In this document: piece after piece, positions 1 to 8,733 of the stretch
Layout of the letters: each line of letters begins with the position of its first letter
How positions within the stretch are numbered: the first letter of the stretch is position 1
Assembly (NCBI GenBank): GCA_036936605.1
Contig: JAUPFV010000001.1
Coordinates: 32,373,900 to 32,437,899, forward strand
Source of the DNA: Limnanthes douglasii subsp. nivea
Lineage: Eukaryota > Streptophyta > Magnoliopsida > Brassicales > Limnanthaceae
Length of the DNA stretch: 64,000 nt
Direction of reading: 5' to 3'
Position numbers and translations under genes: made by a program
Notes under the pieces: generated by a model
The model's database searches: none
The model's input: only the letters and a program-made list of their open reading frames with translations
What the model was told of the DNA's origin: nothing

Positions 1-119
1 CTCTCTCGAAAAACATGTATTTCTCTCTCTAAAATATTTTCTAAGTAATCTGAATAACCCATTTAACCCTCTAAGTATTGTTTTACTCAAAAACCTCCTC
101 TAAATAATTCTAAAATGAT

Positions 120-1509
120 CATTTATAAGTACGAAAAACCTCTTGAGAGGTATGATGACCTTGAAAGAAAGCTTGATTGTTGTGCAAAGATCATTGTGTA
201 TGATTTTCCTCCATTGGCATTCAATGTTTGCACATAATTGTGAATTTCCTCATCTGAAGGTAATTTTAATAGGCTTTCATTATCTTGTTCTGTTATCAGT
301 TTAGGAATGACATATTGTATTTGTTCAAAATATGTTTGGTTATGTTGCTCAGCTAAAAGCTTTTATTATGTGATCTTTAGCTTATTTCTATAGTTCACCC
401 TGATCACTTATCCAATGATCACCATCTATAATAGCATGTATTATGTTTCTCTTCCTTCTTTATTTCACAAAGTTATGAAAGTATTTAGTTTTCCTATCCC
501 CATCTTTCATCCAGTAAACTCTAGACTCTTATTCCCAATATAATTCCTCCATAGCCAAAAGTTGAAAATAGTTTGCTTGAGCTTTAGCAAGCTTTATTTT
601 ATCTTCAATGGATTGGCTTGATTCAAAACAGTTTTCCAAGTGTATTTTTTCCTCTTTTGATTGAGTAATTGAATCGAAAATATTTCCAAAATTATTTGGT
701 ATCAATTTTTCAATCTTAACTTAAGTCTTATTAACTTGTTCCAAAAGACTAGCGTAGGAGAACTTAACATATCTTTTTGACAGGTTTGTTCATCTATTTT
801 AAAGATTATCATGATGTAAGGTCCACATATTTTCAAACTTCAAAGAATATTGAATTTTATTTTTCCCAGTTGACATAGTTCTACACAGAGGTAAATGGTC
901 AGAACCAATTCTAGATAGATGTATTACTGTAGTAGTTTCAAAATGACCCATCCAGTCAGAGTTATATAGAGTCCAGGTAAATTTAGAACTAGAGGAGCTT
1001 GCATCCCCTAGGTGACAGCCTTGAACAACATTATTAAAATCATCCATACTTCTCAAATATAATATAGAGCAAGCTAACTGTTCTTGGGAGTTTGATATAG
1101 CTTTAAAATCTCTCATAACCACCCACTACATTGAGTAATCTACAATCTCTCTTAAGCCATCTCAAAATCAACTCTTTTTTCTCTTGTACCTTTAGCATAA
1201 ACATTGTGACCAAGAAGTCATTTTCCATAGAAGAGTGACATACTTTTAAGTGTAAGAATTGTTCTTGGTTAATAACAATATCCACTTTAAATTCTTCTTC
1301 CAAATTATTCATATCTTAAAACTTATATTGGTTATTCCTGCGAAAAATCTTAGTTTTCTAGTTACTGTATCTAACGTTTCCACCGAGATCATAGGTTCTT
1401 GAATAGCAAGGAATTCAATTTTTTCTACTCTTTTAAAAATTTGGAGTTCTTTAATTGTCCCTTTATTCTCGACTCCCCTAAAAGTCCAACTAAGGATTGT
1501 AAATGTCAT
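120..1509 (-). pseudogene. LINE ORF2 remnant: AP-type endonuclease and RT spacer
   Basis: ORF2 begins at 1509 with an endonuclease start (ILSWTFRG, then AIQEPMISVETLD; the Q-E-P motif holds the metal-binding glutamate). Later pieces show a G-D-F-type motif now reading YERF*/RDFKAI across a frame break, and GSDHLPL, the SDHxP endonuclease signature, near 880-900. Left of 800 the spacer reads KDGDRKTKYFHNFVK in broken frames, the usual region between endonuclease and RT. The RT itself is not in the window apart from possible first residues near 200. Non-functional. Confidence 0.7.
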
Positions 1510-1539
1510 TTAGAAATTTTCTTGGAAGGGCCAAACTGA

Positions 1540-2460
1540 CCCTTATTTTCAATGTCTTCCTGAAACCTAGCGCTTTAAAATTATTAGGTTTAGCCTTTTT
1601 TTCTTTTACTTACAACCTCTATAAATTATGATCCTTCCTCAATGTTATCCCTTATTGGAGATAAAAGTAAGCTTCAAATAGTTTATTTAATAGGAGATGT
1701 AGGGTCTCAATCTGAATTCTCCAAATCATTAGATAAAGTAAATAATGCTCAAGTTTCTGGAGGTTTTAAATTTTATGTTATTTCATCTTCTATGTCTGCT
1801 AAACTTAAGTTTTCAATCTTTTTTGCATTTTTTATTACCTCAAGCTCTAGGCAATCTGTTTTTTCCTTATTATTTGTTAAATCATCTGATACAACTTATT
1901 TGATTATTATTGATTTAACTTTAAGAACCCATATTTCCTTTCCTATTATGTGATCTCTCATGTTGAGCAATTAGGATTTGAGTCTTGATTTGATTATTTC
2001 CGGAATCTTTATCTTCCTTGGTATGAATTAGTTTCTTGTAATTTAAGATATTGTGTCCTAGATCCTTGCACTCTTTGAAATAGGATGACATATTGCCATA
2101 TAGAATCTCCTTCCAGAATCCATCCATCAGTATCCCAAAATCCTATCCAAACTTTTGAAATTAATTATATGAAAACATCCAACTCAATCCATTATTTGCA
2201 AGCGTTGAACCTATGTCTATTTCTTGATGGCAAGGTTTCCCAATAGACTTTGATATGACAATTATGGCTTCTTTAATGTACATATATTATGATAAGTTTG
2301 GAAGGGTTATTTACACTAAGGTAATGGGAGATTCAAACGTATGATAGAAGTGTGGATTCCATTTTAATATCTTTATAACAAATTGACCAACAGTTCAAAC
2401 GTTTTTTTTATAAGTCTTTTTGTAATCTTCTTAATTTTCAAATTCAATCGGCACATGTTT
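1540..2460 (-). pseudogene. LINE ORF1 remnant (DUF4283 plus zinc knuckle)
   Basis: Translating the minus strand in pieces gives a DUF4283-like stretch (around 2200-2380, starting with KWNPHFYHTFESPITLV), then GNMSSYFKECKDLGHN near 2050-2100, which matches the CCHC knuckle of plant LINE ORF1 proteins with its first cysteine lost. Several frame changes are needed, so it is dead. ORF1 proteins bind element RNA. The hydrophilic tail just after the knuckle (around 1921-2050) is still open. Confidence 0.65.
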
Positions 2461-3035
2461 TGGATCCAAAAAATAGCTTAAATTCACCTATCAAACCAAT
2501 ATTACTTTAGAGATGCGGCACTGATGTCAATTGAGGTCTACCGTGAAAAACGTTTTCTACATAAACTAACGTATACTTGAGGATTTGTGGAAAGAAATCT
2601 TGCTCTCAATATGGATTCCGTGCTTGAGATCTTAATAGAACACCAATACAATCATTTTCAAAAGATTGCTCGATTTGTATGGAGATAGGTTGTTTTTTAT
2701 AATGGTGGAAAGAATTAATCTATTCTTATGACAAGAATTGTTTTCACTTTATTACTTAAAATCAAGGGAAATGTCACACTAAATACCTTCTCACCAAACT
2801 TATTATCATCTAGTACCTCAACTATTTTCTATGCCTACTAAATACCCATCTCACCAAACTAATTCCTTTTTAATACCCATCTAATATTTTCGTTCCTCAA
2901 ATACCCTCAAATGTGTCAGTCTCAAGAATGGACAAGAACTCTCTCTCCTCCATATCAATAAACCTTTTAACCTCTCTCTCACCTTCGAACCTACCTACAC
3001 ATTTAGAACTCCTGGACACATCGAATTCAACGAGA

Positions 3036-3205
3036 ATTAATATCAGGGTTAGCTAAAAAAAGCACAAGATCAATATTAGGGTTATGTGTTGCGACATCTA
3101 ATGCAGTGCAAGCTCCAAGATATTCTCCAACAATATATATTGGTTTATCTGGAAAACGTAAATGCTCTGATCTCACCATTTTTTTTATTATAGTACCAAA
3201 TAATG
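3036..3205 (-). pseudogene. Captured fragment of a PES/DGAT-type esterase-lipase gene
   Basis: The minus strand reads FGTIIKKMVRSEHL, then PDKPIYIVGEYLGACTALDV, then HNPNIDLVLFLANP before a stop. This matches the nucleophile-elbow region of plant phytyl ester synthase/diacylglycerol acyltransferase proteins (alpha/beta hydrolases of the plastid), recalled as PNKPIYLVG-(E/D)-S-.-G. The elbow serine codon has become tyrosine (G-E-Y-L-G), so the fragment could not be catalytic. Only about 56 codons are present, inside the Pack-MULE. The family call is from memory of conserved sequence and was not searched. Confidence 0.75.
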
Positions 3206-3336
3206 AACCAGGACCAAGAACAAGTGGATTAGATGTTAACAGAGCACCACCGTCTACGACGAAGCCACAAGAAAACAGAACGACGGCTCTCTCATCTTCT
3301 CCGTCGAACAGTGCGGCGTCGTATGATATGTTAATC

Positions 3337-3905
3337 TAGCATCATATGATGTGTCCATTTTCATCAATCTAGCGTCAGAAAGACAACTCGTCTAGCGTCA
3401 TAGTACGTGCATATCTAGCGTTAGAGTACGGGCTAATCTAGCGTTATATTACGGTTACATCTAGCATTATAAGACGTGCACATCTAGTGTAATAAGACAT
3501 GCACATCTAACGTCATATGATATGTTAATCTAGCGTCATATGATGTGTCCATTTTCATCCATCTAGCGTCATAGATACAACTTGTCTAGCGTCATAGCAC
3601 GTGCATATCTAGCGTTAGAGTACAGGCTAATCTAGTATCATATGATATGTTAATCTGGCGTCATATGCAGTGTCCATTTTCATCCATCTAGCGTCATAGG
3701 TACAACTCGTCTAGCGTCATAGTACGTGCATATCTAGCGTTAGAGTACGGACCAATCTAGCGCCATATTACGGTTACATCTAACGTCATAAGGCGTGCAG
3801 ATCTAGTGTCATATGATATATTAATCTAGCATCATATGATGTGTCCATTTTCATCCATCTAGAGCCTTGTGAACATAACATCTCGCGTCACAGTCATCCA
3901 TCTAG
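3337..3905. repeat. Minisatellite with higher-order structure (TCTAGCGTCATA motif)
   Basis: About twenty copies of a short motif near TCTAGCGTCATA, spaced some 20-25 bp apart with variable tails (TGATATGTTAA, TGATGTGTCCATTTTCATC, GTACGTGCATA and others). The tails recur in the same order, giving about three long blocks starting near 3330, 3520 and 3640. The array sits between the esterase fragment and the protease/LRR fragments in the Pack-MULE. It encodes nothing recognisable. Confidence 0.85.
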
Positions 3906-3939
3906 CGTTGTACTACTCGAATATGACAGGTTGTGCTTG

Positions 3940-4042
3940 ACTTATCTTTGAAAATCTCAAACCTCTTTTATTTCTCTCTGAAGGCGTTGTAAACCTTACC
4001 GTGCTTGACGAGCCACGACTCGTACATCACCAAAGAACTCAT
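3940..4042 (-). pseudogene. Captured fragment of a papain-like cysteine protease (I29 prodomain)
   Basis: From the ATG complement at 4042 the minus strand reads MSSLVMYESWLVKHGKVYNA, then FREK, a stop, then KRFEIFKDK. This matches the inhibitor I29 propeptide start of plant RD21-type cysteine proteases (YE-WLVKHGK, then E+.RFEIFKDN). The TAA inside the motif shows decay. It lies directly next to the LRR fragment, with the junction near 4040, so two unrelated gene pieces were joined. About 34 codons remain; the catalytic domain is absent. Confidence 0.78.
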
Positions 4043-4166
4043 TGTAACTTAAATCAAGGGTTTGTAACTGAGTCAATTTCTCGCGCTCAGGTCCTAACTT
4101 ACCTGAAACACCATAGCTAGAGAGATTCAATGAGATACACGGTGATAATCATCACACCCGGTCTCG
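4040..4166 (-). pseudogene. Captured fragment of an LRR receptor-like gene
   Basis: The minus strand reads ISLNLSSYGVSGKLGPEREK and then LTQLQTLDLSYNEFFG, one and a half leucine-rich repeats of the plant extracellular type. It is preceded by a frame-broken stretch resembling the end of an LRR N-terminal cap (C-D-D-Y-H-R-V). It looks most like PEPR-type receptor kinases (S-G-Q-L-G-E-I), but the piece is too short to assign a subfamily. It runs straight into the protease fragment. Confidence 0.7.
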
Positions 4167-4348
4167 ATTTTCGAAACAATAAAAGGGATTTCGAAACACC
4201 ATATCTGATGAAAATGCAAAGATAGGAGAGAGAGAAAAAAACCACTGTAATAAATCGAAGGAGAGTTAAGGAGATGAGTATTAATAATAACTTAGTTTCT
4301 CTTTCTTCTAGTATTAGGGCTAATTTGGTAAAAATATTAGCTTCTTAC

Positions 4349-4741
4349 TGTTATGAATGAGTCGAATAGTGCCTTGACAGTGTATTGTGTCCGGCAGTTC
4401 GAATAGTGCCTTGACAGTGTACTGTGTCCGGCAGGACAGTTTTGTGTTGTGATAATGATATTGTCCAATCACTTCAAAAGAGCCAGTCTAGTGGTATGAG
4501 CCCATTAGGCCCATAGTCTAGTAAGTCTATTAATTCCCTATAAATAGATTACTAGGGCGACACAAAACACAATCTGAAATCTGTAACCTTTTCTATCATA
4601 GTGAAACTCTTTTCTCTAGCGGCGCCCGTGGACGTAGACAATTGTCGAACCACGTTAAATCCTGTGTTTCATTTAAATCTTTCATTCGCATATATTCTGT
4701 GCTTGAGCCATTTAGTGATAATTGCATAGTATTTTATAACA
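4349..4741 (+). repeat. 5' LTR of copia A
   Basis: Begins TGTTATGAATG and ends TTTTATAACA (TG...CA termini). It contains an internal tandem duplication of about 36 bp (4357-4432, unit TCGAATAGTGCCTTGACAGT and onward) and a TATA-like CCTATAAATAG near 4540, the likely promoter. Same length as the 3' LTR. Confidence 0.93.
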
Positions 4742-4745
4742 AAAT

Positions 4746-4757
4746 TGGTATCAGAGC
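4746..4757 (+). other. Primer-binding site (tRNA-iMet) of copia A
   Basis: TGGTATCAGAGC, complementary to the 3' end of plant initiator tRNA-Met, lies four bases after the 5' LTR. Minus-strand cDNA synthesis would start here. The matching polypurine tract AAGGGGAAGA is at 7922-7931, just before the 3' LTR. Confidence 0.9.
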
Positions 4758-4797
4758 CACGTGGTGAAATTAGGGCTTTTGCAATTAGGGTTTCACA

Positions 4798-5361
4798 ATG
4801 GCGTCTACAGCAACAAAATACATGATTGAAAAATTTGATGGGGGATCCAGCTTTGCGTTGTGGAAGATTAAACTGAAATCTTCATTGGTACTGCAAGGGC
4901 TGTGGAGGGCTGTGGAGAATAAGTTACCAGAAAAGATGAAAGAAGAGGAGAAACAAGATCTTCAAGAAAGGGCTTTGTGCTGGATTTTAATGAGTGTGAA
5001 AGACAATGTGCTTCGCGAGATTAGTGGTGAGAAGACTGCTACCTGCGCATGGAGAAAGCTAGGAGATCTTTACTCAGAGAAATCAGTAGTAAACCGATTA
5101 TATTTGAAGAAACGTTTGTATGATTTCAGATTGAAACAAGGTATGTCCATAACAGAGCACCTAGATAATTTTAAATCAATTATAATGGACTTGGAGAACA
5201 TAGATATCAATATTGAGGATGAGGATCAAGCTTTGTTTCTATTGAGATCGTTACCAGCTCCCTATGAAAACTTCGTAGATACCATTATGTATGGTAAGGA
5301 TAAGTTATCGCTAGCAGATATCAAAGGGGCACTGAAATCAAAAGAGATGAGACAGTTGTAG
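4798..5361 (+). CDS. Copia A gag, N-terminal part
   Basis: 187-aa ORF starting MASTATKYMIEKFDGGSSF, typical of copia gag (DUF4219/UBN2 type), which forms the virus-like particle. The UBN2 signature LKQGMSITEHLDNFKSIIMD is near residues 117-136. It ends at a TAG where the sibling copy on the minus strand has CAG (MRQLQPD). A 1-bp deletion follows within a few bases, putting the rest of gag into the frame of the ORF at 5391. The start codon follows the primer-binding site by 40 bp, with no other ATG between. It is probably non-functional as a separate protein, since the zinc knuckle is lost from it. Confidence 0.88.
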   Translation: MASTATKYMIEKFDGGSSFALWKIKLKSSLVLQGLWRAVENKLPEKMKEEEKQDLQERALCWILMSVKDNVLREISGEKTATCAWRKLGDLYSEKSVVNRLYLKKRLYDFRLKQGMSITEHLDNFKSIIMDLENIDINIEDEDQALFLLRSLPAPYENFVDTIMYGKDKLSLADIKGALKSKEMRQL

Positions 5362-5390
5362 CCAGAAATCAAGCTGAAGGGGAAGGTCTT

Positions 5391-7847
5391 ATGACTAGGG
5401 GAAGATCTAAAAGCAAAGCGAGTTCTTTAAGAAGGAAGAACTTGAGGTCCAAGTCAAGGGTTAAGCACTCAAACTGTTATGAATGCGGTGAGCAGGGTCA
5501 TTATAGGAGAGATTGTCCGAAACTGAATGGTAAGAAGGGAAATCAAAAGGAAAATGTAGCAAACATTGTTGAAGGTGTGAACGATTCTGACGATAGTGAA
5601 AACAGTGGTAAAGGAGATGTATTGTCCGTAAGTTCAGACTTTGGGCAAAACTCTTGGGTACTTGATACTGGCACTACATATCACATGTGTCAGTTCAAGC
5701 AGTGGTTTGATACGTACAAGCCAATGCAGGGAACTGTCTATTTAGGGAACAATCATTCGTTGACTGTTGGTGGTATTGGTAACGTTAGAATCAGAATGTT
5801 TGACGGGGTTGTTAGAATCTTGACGTGCTGGCATGTTCCTGGGTTAAAAAGAAACCTAATTTCTCTTGGGACTCTAGACTCTCGGGGTTACAAGTACCAT
5901 GCAGAAAATGGTGAAATTAAAGTGACAAAAGGCTCAATGGTATGCATGAAAGGTAGTTTGCAGAAGGGTCTTTACATTCTCCAGGGGAGTGTTGTTATGG
6001 GCGATGCTGCAGTAGCATCATCAGGGAGTAATAGCCAAAGTAGGCAGGATCAAAATAAGTTGTGGCATTGGCGTCTTGGTCACATGAGTGACAGAGGATT
6101 AGCTGTTTTGGGAAAGAGAGATTTGTTGAAAGGGTATAAAGCAGAATCATTGGGATTTTGTGAGCATTGTGTGTTTGGTAAACAAACTAGAGTCAAATTC
6201 AGCAAATCGGCTGTAAGAAAGACTAAAGGCACAGTGGACTACATTCACTCAGATCTTTGGGGTCCAAACAGAATTCCATCCAAGAGCGGAGCCAGATACT
6301 ACATGAGTTTGATTGATGATTATTCAAGGATGGTGTGGGTTTACTTTCTGAAAACGAAAGATGAGGCATATTCAACCTTTGTCAAATGGAAGACGATGAT
6401 TGAGAAGCAAACAGGAAGAAAAATCAAACGTCTTAGGACAGATAATGGGTTAGAATATTGCAGTCGTGAGTTCAACGAGTTCTGCGAAGCTGAGGGAATA
6501 GTGCGCCATCGCACTTGTTCTAGAACACCACAACAGAATGGAGTCGCAGAAAGAATGAACAGAACGCTTTGTGACAAGGCACGAAGTATGCTCTCACATT
6601 CCGGTGTGGGAAAGGATTTTTGGGCTGAAGCTATCAATACAGCGTGTTACTTGGTGAATCGGTCTCCATCAACGACTATTGATTGTAAAACTCCTTTTGA
6701 GATTTGGTCTGGATCGTCGGCTGATTATGAACATTTGAGGGTGTTCGGTTGTCCTGCGTATGCTCATGTGAGAGATGGTAAGCTTGAGCCGAGGGCAAAG
6801 AGATGCATATTTCTAGGATATGCTACTGGAGTGAAGGGATATAGGTTATGGTGTACCTCTCCAAAGTCTCCAGGTTTTCTCATCAGTAGGGACGTTACTT
6901 TTAATGAGTTTGCTTCGATAGACAGTCAGAAGGAAGTAGGAGAAATGGTCGAATCAGGATCGGTTGTGAGTAAACAGGTGGAGCTTGAAGTAGAATCAGT
7001 TCCTAGCAGGTCCAATAATTCAAGTGGTTCTGAGGTGGATCCAGAATCAGGAGGTGAAGCGTCAGCATCGGATGATAGTGACGATGATGCGCATGAACCA
7101 GAACAACAACCTTATAGCATAGCATTGGGCAGAGAAAGAAGAGATATTAGACTTCCAAAAAGGTATGCGAATCTAGTTGCATATGCTCTGTCAGTTGCAG
7201 AAGAAGTTGAGATGCAGGAACCTAGTAGCTACAAAGAAGCTATAGCAAGTTCAGAGGCAGATCGATGGATTGGTGCTATAGGGGAAGAGATTGAATCTCT
7301 TCAAAAGAATATTGTGAACGTTGGCTTAACTTTTAACAAAACCGATATTGGTGAATCGCTGAATGATGTTGCAGGATCATTGGTTGGTTTTGTTGATTCT
7401 GATTTTGCAGGTGATATGGATAAAAGAAGATCTCTGACAGGATATGTATTTACTCTAGCTGGGAGTGCGATCAGTTGGAAAGCACAGTTGCAAGCTACTG
7501 TAGTTTTGTCTACAACAGAGGCAGAGTACATGGCGGTAACAGAAGCAGTTAAAGAGGCAATATGGTTGCAAGGTTTGGTGGCAGATTTGGGCTTGGATAG
7601 GACTACTACAAAATTGTTTTGTGACAGTCAAAGCGCCATACACCTTACAGGGAACCAGATGTACCATGAGCGTACAAAGCACATAGATGTCAGGTATCAT
7701 TTTATTCGTGATATAATATCAAAGGGAATTGTTGATGTGAAGAAAGTGTCTACACACGATAATCCAGCAGATATAATGACCAAGGCAGTATCAGTTCGAA
7801 AGTTTAGGGAATGCCTAAACTGGATCGGTGTTCGCAGTATAGAGTGA
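5391..7847 (+). CDS. Copia A gag-knuckle/protease/integrase/RNase H polyprotein lacking RT
   Basis: An 818-aa open frame. In order: nucleocapsid knuckle CYECGEQGHYRRDC (about residue 29), protease active site WVLDTGTTYHM (about 89; usual D-S/T-G), integrase HHCC zinc finger (H-W-R-L-G-H then CEHCVFGK, about 225-265), integrase D-D-E core (HSDLWGP, LRTDNGLEY, QQNGVAERMNRTL), and a C-terminal integrase region (YEHLRVFGCPAYAHVRDGKL). Then EEIESLQKN jumps directly into RNase H (GFVDSDFAGDMDKRRSLTGY, LSTTEAEYMA, FCDSQSAIHL). In the sibling element about 321 codons of reverse transcriptase lie at this jump; here they are cleanly absent and the frame is kept. The true start is upstream, so the first Met is only the first in-frame one. 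Confidence 0.9.
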   Translation: MTRGRSKSKASSLRRKNLRSKSRVKHSNCYECGEQGHYRRDCPKLNGKKGNQKENVANIVEGVNDSDDSENSGKGDVLSVSSDFGQNSWVLDTGTTYHMCQFKQWFDTYKPMQGTVYLGNNHSLTVGGIGNVRIRMFDGVVRILTCWHVPGLKRNLISLGTLDSRGYKYHAENGEIKVTKGSMVCMKGSLQKGLYILQGSVVMGDAAVASSGSNSQSRQDQNKLWHWRLGHMSDRGLAVLGKRDLLKGYKAESLGFCEHCVFGKQTRVKFSKSAVRKTKGTVDYIHSDLWGPNRIPSKSGARYYMSLIDDYSRMVWVYFLKTKDEAYSTFVKWKTMIEKQTGRKIKRLRTDNGLEYCSREFNEFCEAEGIVRHRTCSRTPQQNGVAERMNRTLCDKARSMLSHSGVGKDFWAEAINTACYLVNRSPSTTIDCKTPFEIWSGSSADYEHLRVFGCPAYAHVRDGKLEPRAKRCIFLGYATGVKGYRLWCTSPKSPGFLISRDVTFNEFASIDSQKEVGEMVESGSVVSKQVELEVESVPSRSNNSSGSEVDPESGGEASASDDSDDDAHEPEQQPYSIALGRERRDIRLPKRYANLVAYALSVAEEVEMQEPSSYKEAIASSEADRWIGAIGEEIESLQKNIVNVGLTFNKTDIGESLNDVAGSLVGFVDSDFAGDMDKRRSLTGYVFTLAGSAISWKAQLQATVVLSTTEAEYMAVTEAVKEAIWLQGLVADLGLDRTTTKLFCDSQSAIHLTGNQMYHERTKHIDVRYHFIRDIISKGIVDVKKVSTHDNPADIMTKAVSVRKFRECLNWIGVRSIE

Positions 7848-7933
7848 ATGCCTTAAGGGCATTTGGTGAGTCAGAAGAAGAGAAGATTCTTTGTTGATAG
7901 TGAAGAAAGGATATTCGCCTCAAGGGGAAGATT

Positions 7934-8326
7934 TGTTATGAATGAGTCGAATAGTGCATTGACAGTGTACTGTGTCCGGCAGTTCGAATAGTGCCTTGAC
8001 AGTGTACTGTGTCCGGCAGGACAGTTTTGTGTTGTGATAATGATATTGTCCAATCACTTCAAAAGAGCCAGTCTAGTGGTATGAGCCCATTAGGCCCATA
8101 GTCTAGTAAGTCTATTAATTCCCTATAAATAGATTACTAGGGCGGCACAAAACACAATCTGAAATCTGTAACCTTTTCTATCATAGTGAAACTCTTTTCT
8201 CTGGCGGCGCCCGTGGACGTAGACAATTGTCGAACCACGTTAAATCCTGTGTTTCATTTAAATCTTTCATTCGCATATATTCTGTGCTTGAGCCATTTAG
8301 TGATAATTGCATAGTATTTTATAACA
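7934..8326 (+). repeat. 3' LTR of copia A
   Basis: Matches the 5' LTR over its full 393 bp apart from about four substitutions, for example GTGCATT for GTGCCTT, GGGCGGC for GGGCGAC, and CTGGCGG for CTAGCGG. Followed at once by the target duplication CTTAC. Confidence 0.93.
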
Positions 8327-8417
8327 CTTACTACTAGTCTAAGCGTCTCATATTTGGGTACTTATTTGGGATTACATACTTGAAAAGGTATTTAGTGGTA
8401 ATTTTCCCTAAAATCAA

Positions 8418-8733
8418 TAAAAAAAATAGTTATTATTTCAAAATATATACTTATTAGAGAACGATTTCTGTCTTTTTAATAAATAAACAACTTTTCACTA
8501 CTTGTGTTTCCAGTAAAAGGTTCAGAAGAAAAAAGAAAAAAAAATCCATCTCATATCTGGAGGTCAGAAGTCCCGCTAGAAAACATGTGAAACACACTCT
8601 GAGTGTGGGACGAGGGCTCTATATGTACCACACTTATCAGCTACTAACAAGTGTCTATGTTTAAATCCCTCAAACGAATATATTCTTCCATACACATAAA
8701 CCACAACTTCTGTCTTCAATTTTCTTTATTATC
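8418..8733 (+). promoter_or_regulatory. Putative promoter and 5' leader of the TFIIA-like gene
   Basis: The only unique sequence between the Pack-MULE right end and the start codon at 8734. A weak TATA-like TATATG sits at 8630-8635, about 100 bp before the ATG, followed by a C/T- and A-rich leader. The Pack-MULE ends only 325 bp upstream of the ATG, so older upstream control sequence has been displaced. Placement is inference from position and composition. Confidence 0.4.

Larger units (their letters stand above)
1..2470 (-). mobile_element. L1-type LINE remnant, truncated by the window edge
   Basis: Minus-strand non-LTR retrotransposon remnant. From right to left it holds ORF1 (DUF4283-like region and zinc knuckle), the start of ORF2 (endonuclease) and the endonuclease/RT spacer. 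All frames are broken by stops and frameshifts. Recognisable RT-start coding fades near position 120. The first 120 bases look like a different sequence, so the LINE may end there rather than run off the window. No poly(A) or target duplication could be seen. It is a separate, more decayed copy than the LINEs at 15-25 kb and 35-41 kb. Confidence 0.8.
4349..8326 (+). mobile_element. Copia LTR retrotransposon A (young, RT-deleted)
   Basis: Complete element with two 393-bp LTRs (4349-4741, 7934-8326), a 5-bp target duplication CTTAC (4344-4348 and 8327-8331), a tRNA-iMet primer-binding site and a polypurine tract. I count four differences between the LTRs (about 1%), so the insertion is recent. 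Gag and pol are in separate frames because of a nonsense change and a 1-bp deletion near 5360. The pol ORF is open but lacks the RT segment. It belongs to the same family as the minus-strand element at 51393-56374. Confidence 0.95.
2766..8408. mobile_element. Pack-MULE (Mutator-like) with captured gene fragments and a nested copia
   Basis: Terminal inverted repeats start GGGAAATGTCACACTAAATA at 2766 and, reading the other strand from 8408, GGGAAAATTACCACTAAATA. Both continue with CCTT and a similar TCA. The element is flanked by a perfect 9-bp direct repeat TAAAATCAA (2757-2765 and 8409-8417), the Mutator hallmark. Without the copia inserted at 4349-8326 it is about 1.66 kb. It has no transposase. 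Its interior consists of a minisatellite and pieces of at least three unrelated plant genes, all on the minus strand, which defines a Pack-MULE. Confidence 0.88.

Noticed and set aside
1642..1953. 103-aa plus-strand ORF as a gene
   Set aside because: It is antisense to LINE ORF1 sequence and its residues are typical of an antisense hydrophobic shadow.
3106..3339. 77-aa plus-strand ORF as a gene
   Set aside because: The opposite strand carries a recognisable esterase fragment; this ORF is its antisense plus minisatellite edge.
5359..5391. Programmed frameshift between gag and pol in copia A
   Set aside because: The sibling copy reads through in one frame. The stop and the lost base look like ordinary mutations.
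6341..6637. Minus-strand ORFs opposite copia A pol (also 7301-7531, 7455-7700)
   Set aside because: Shadows of integrase and RNase H coding.
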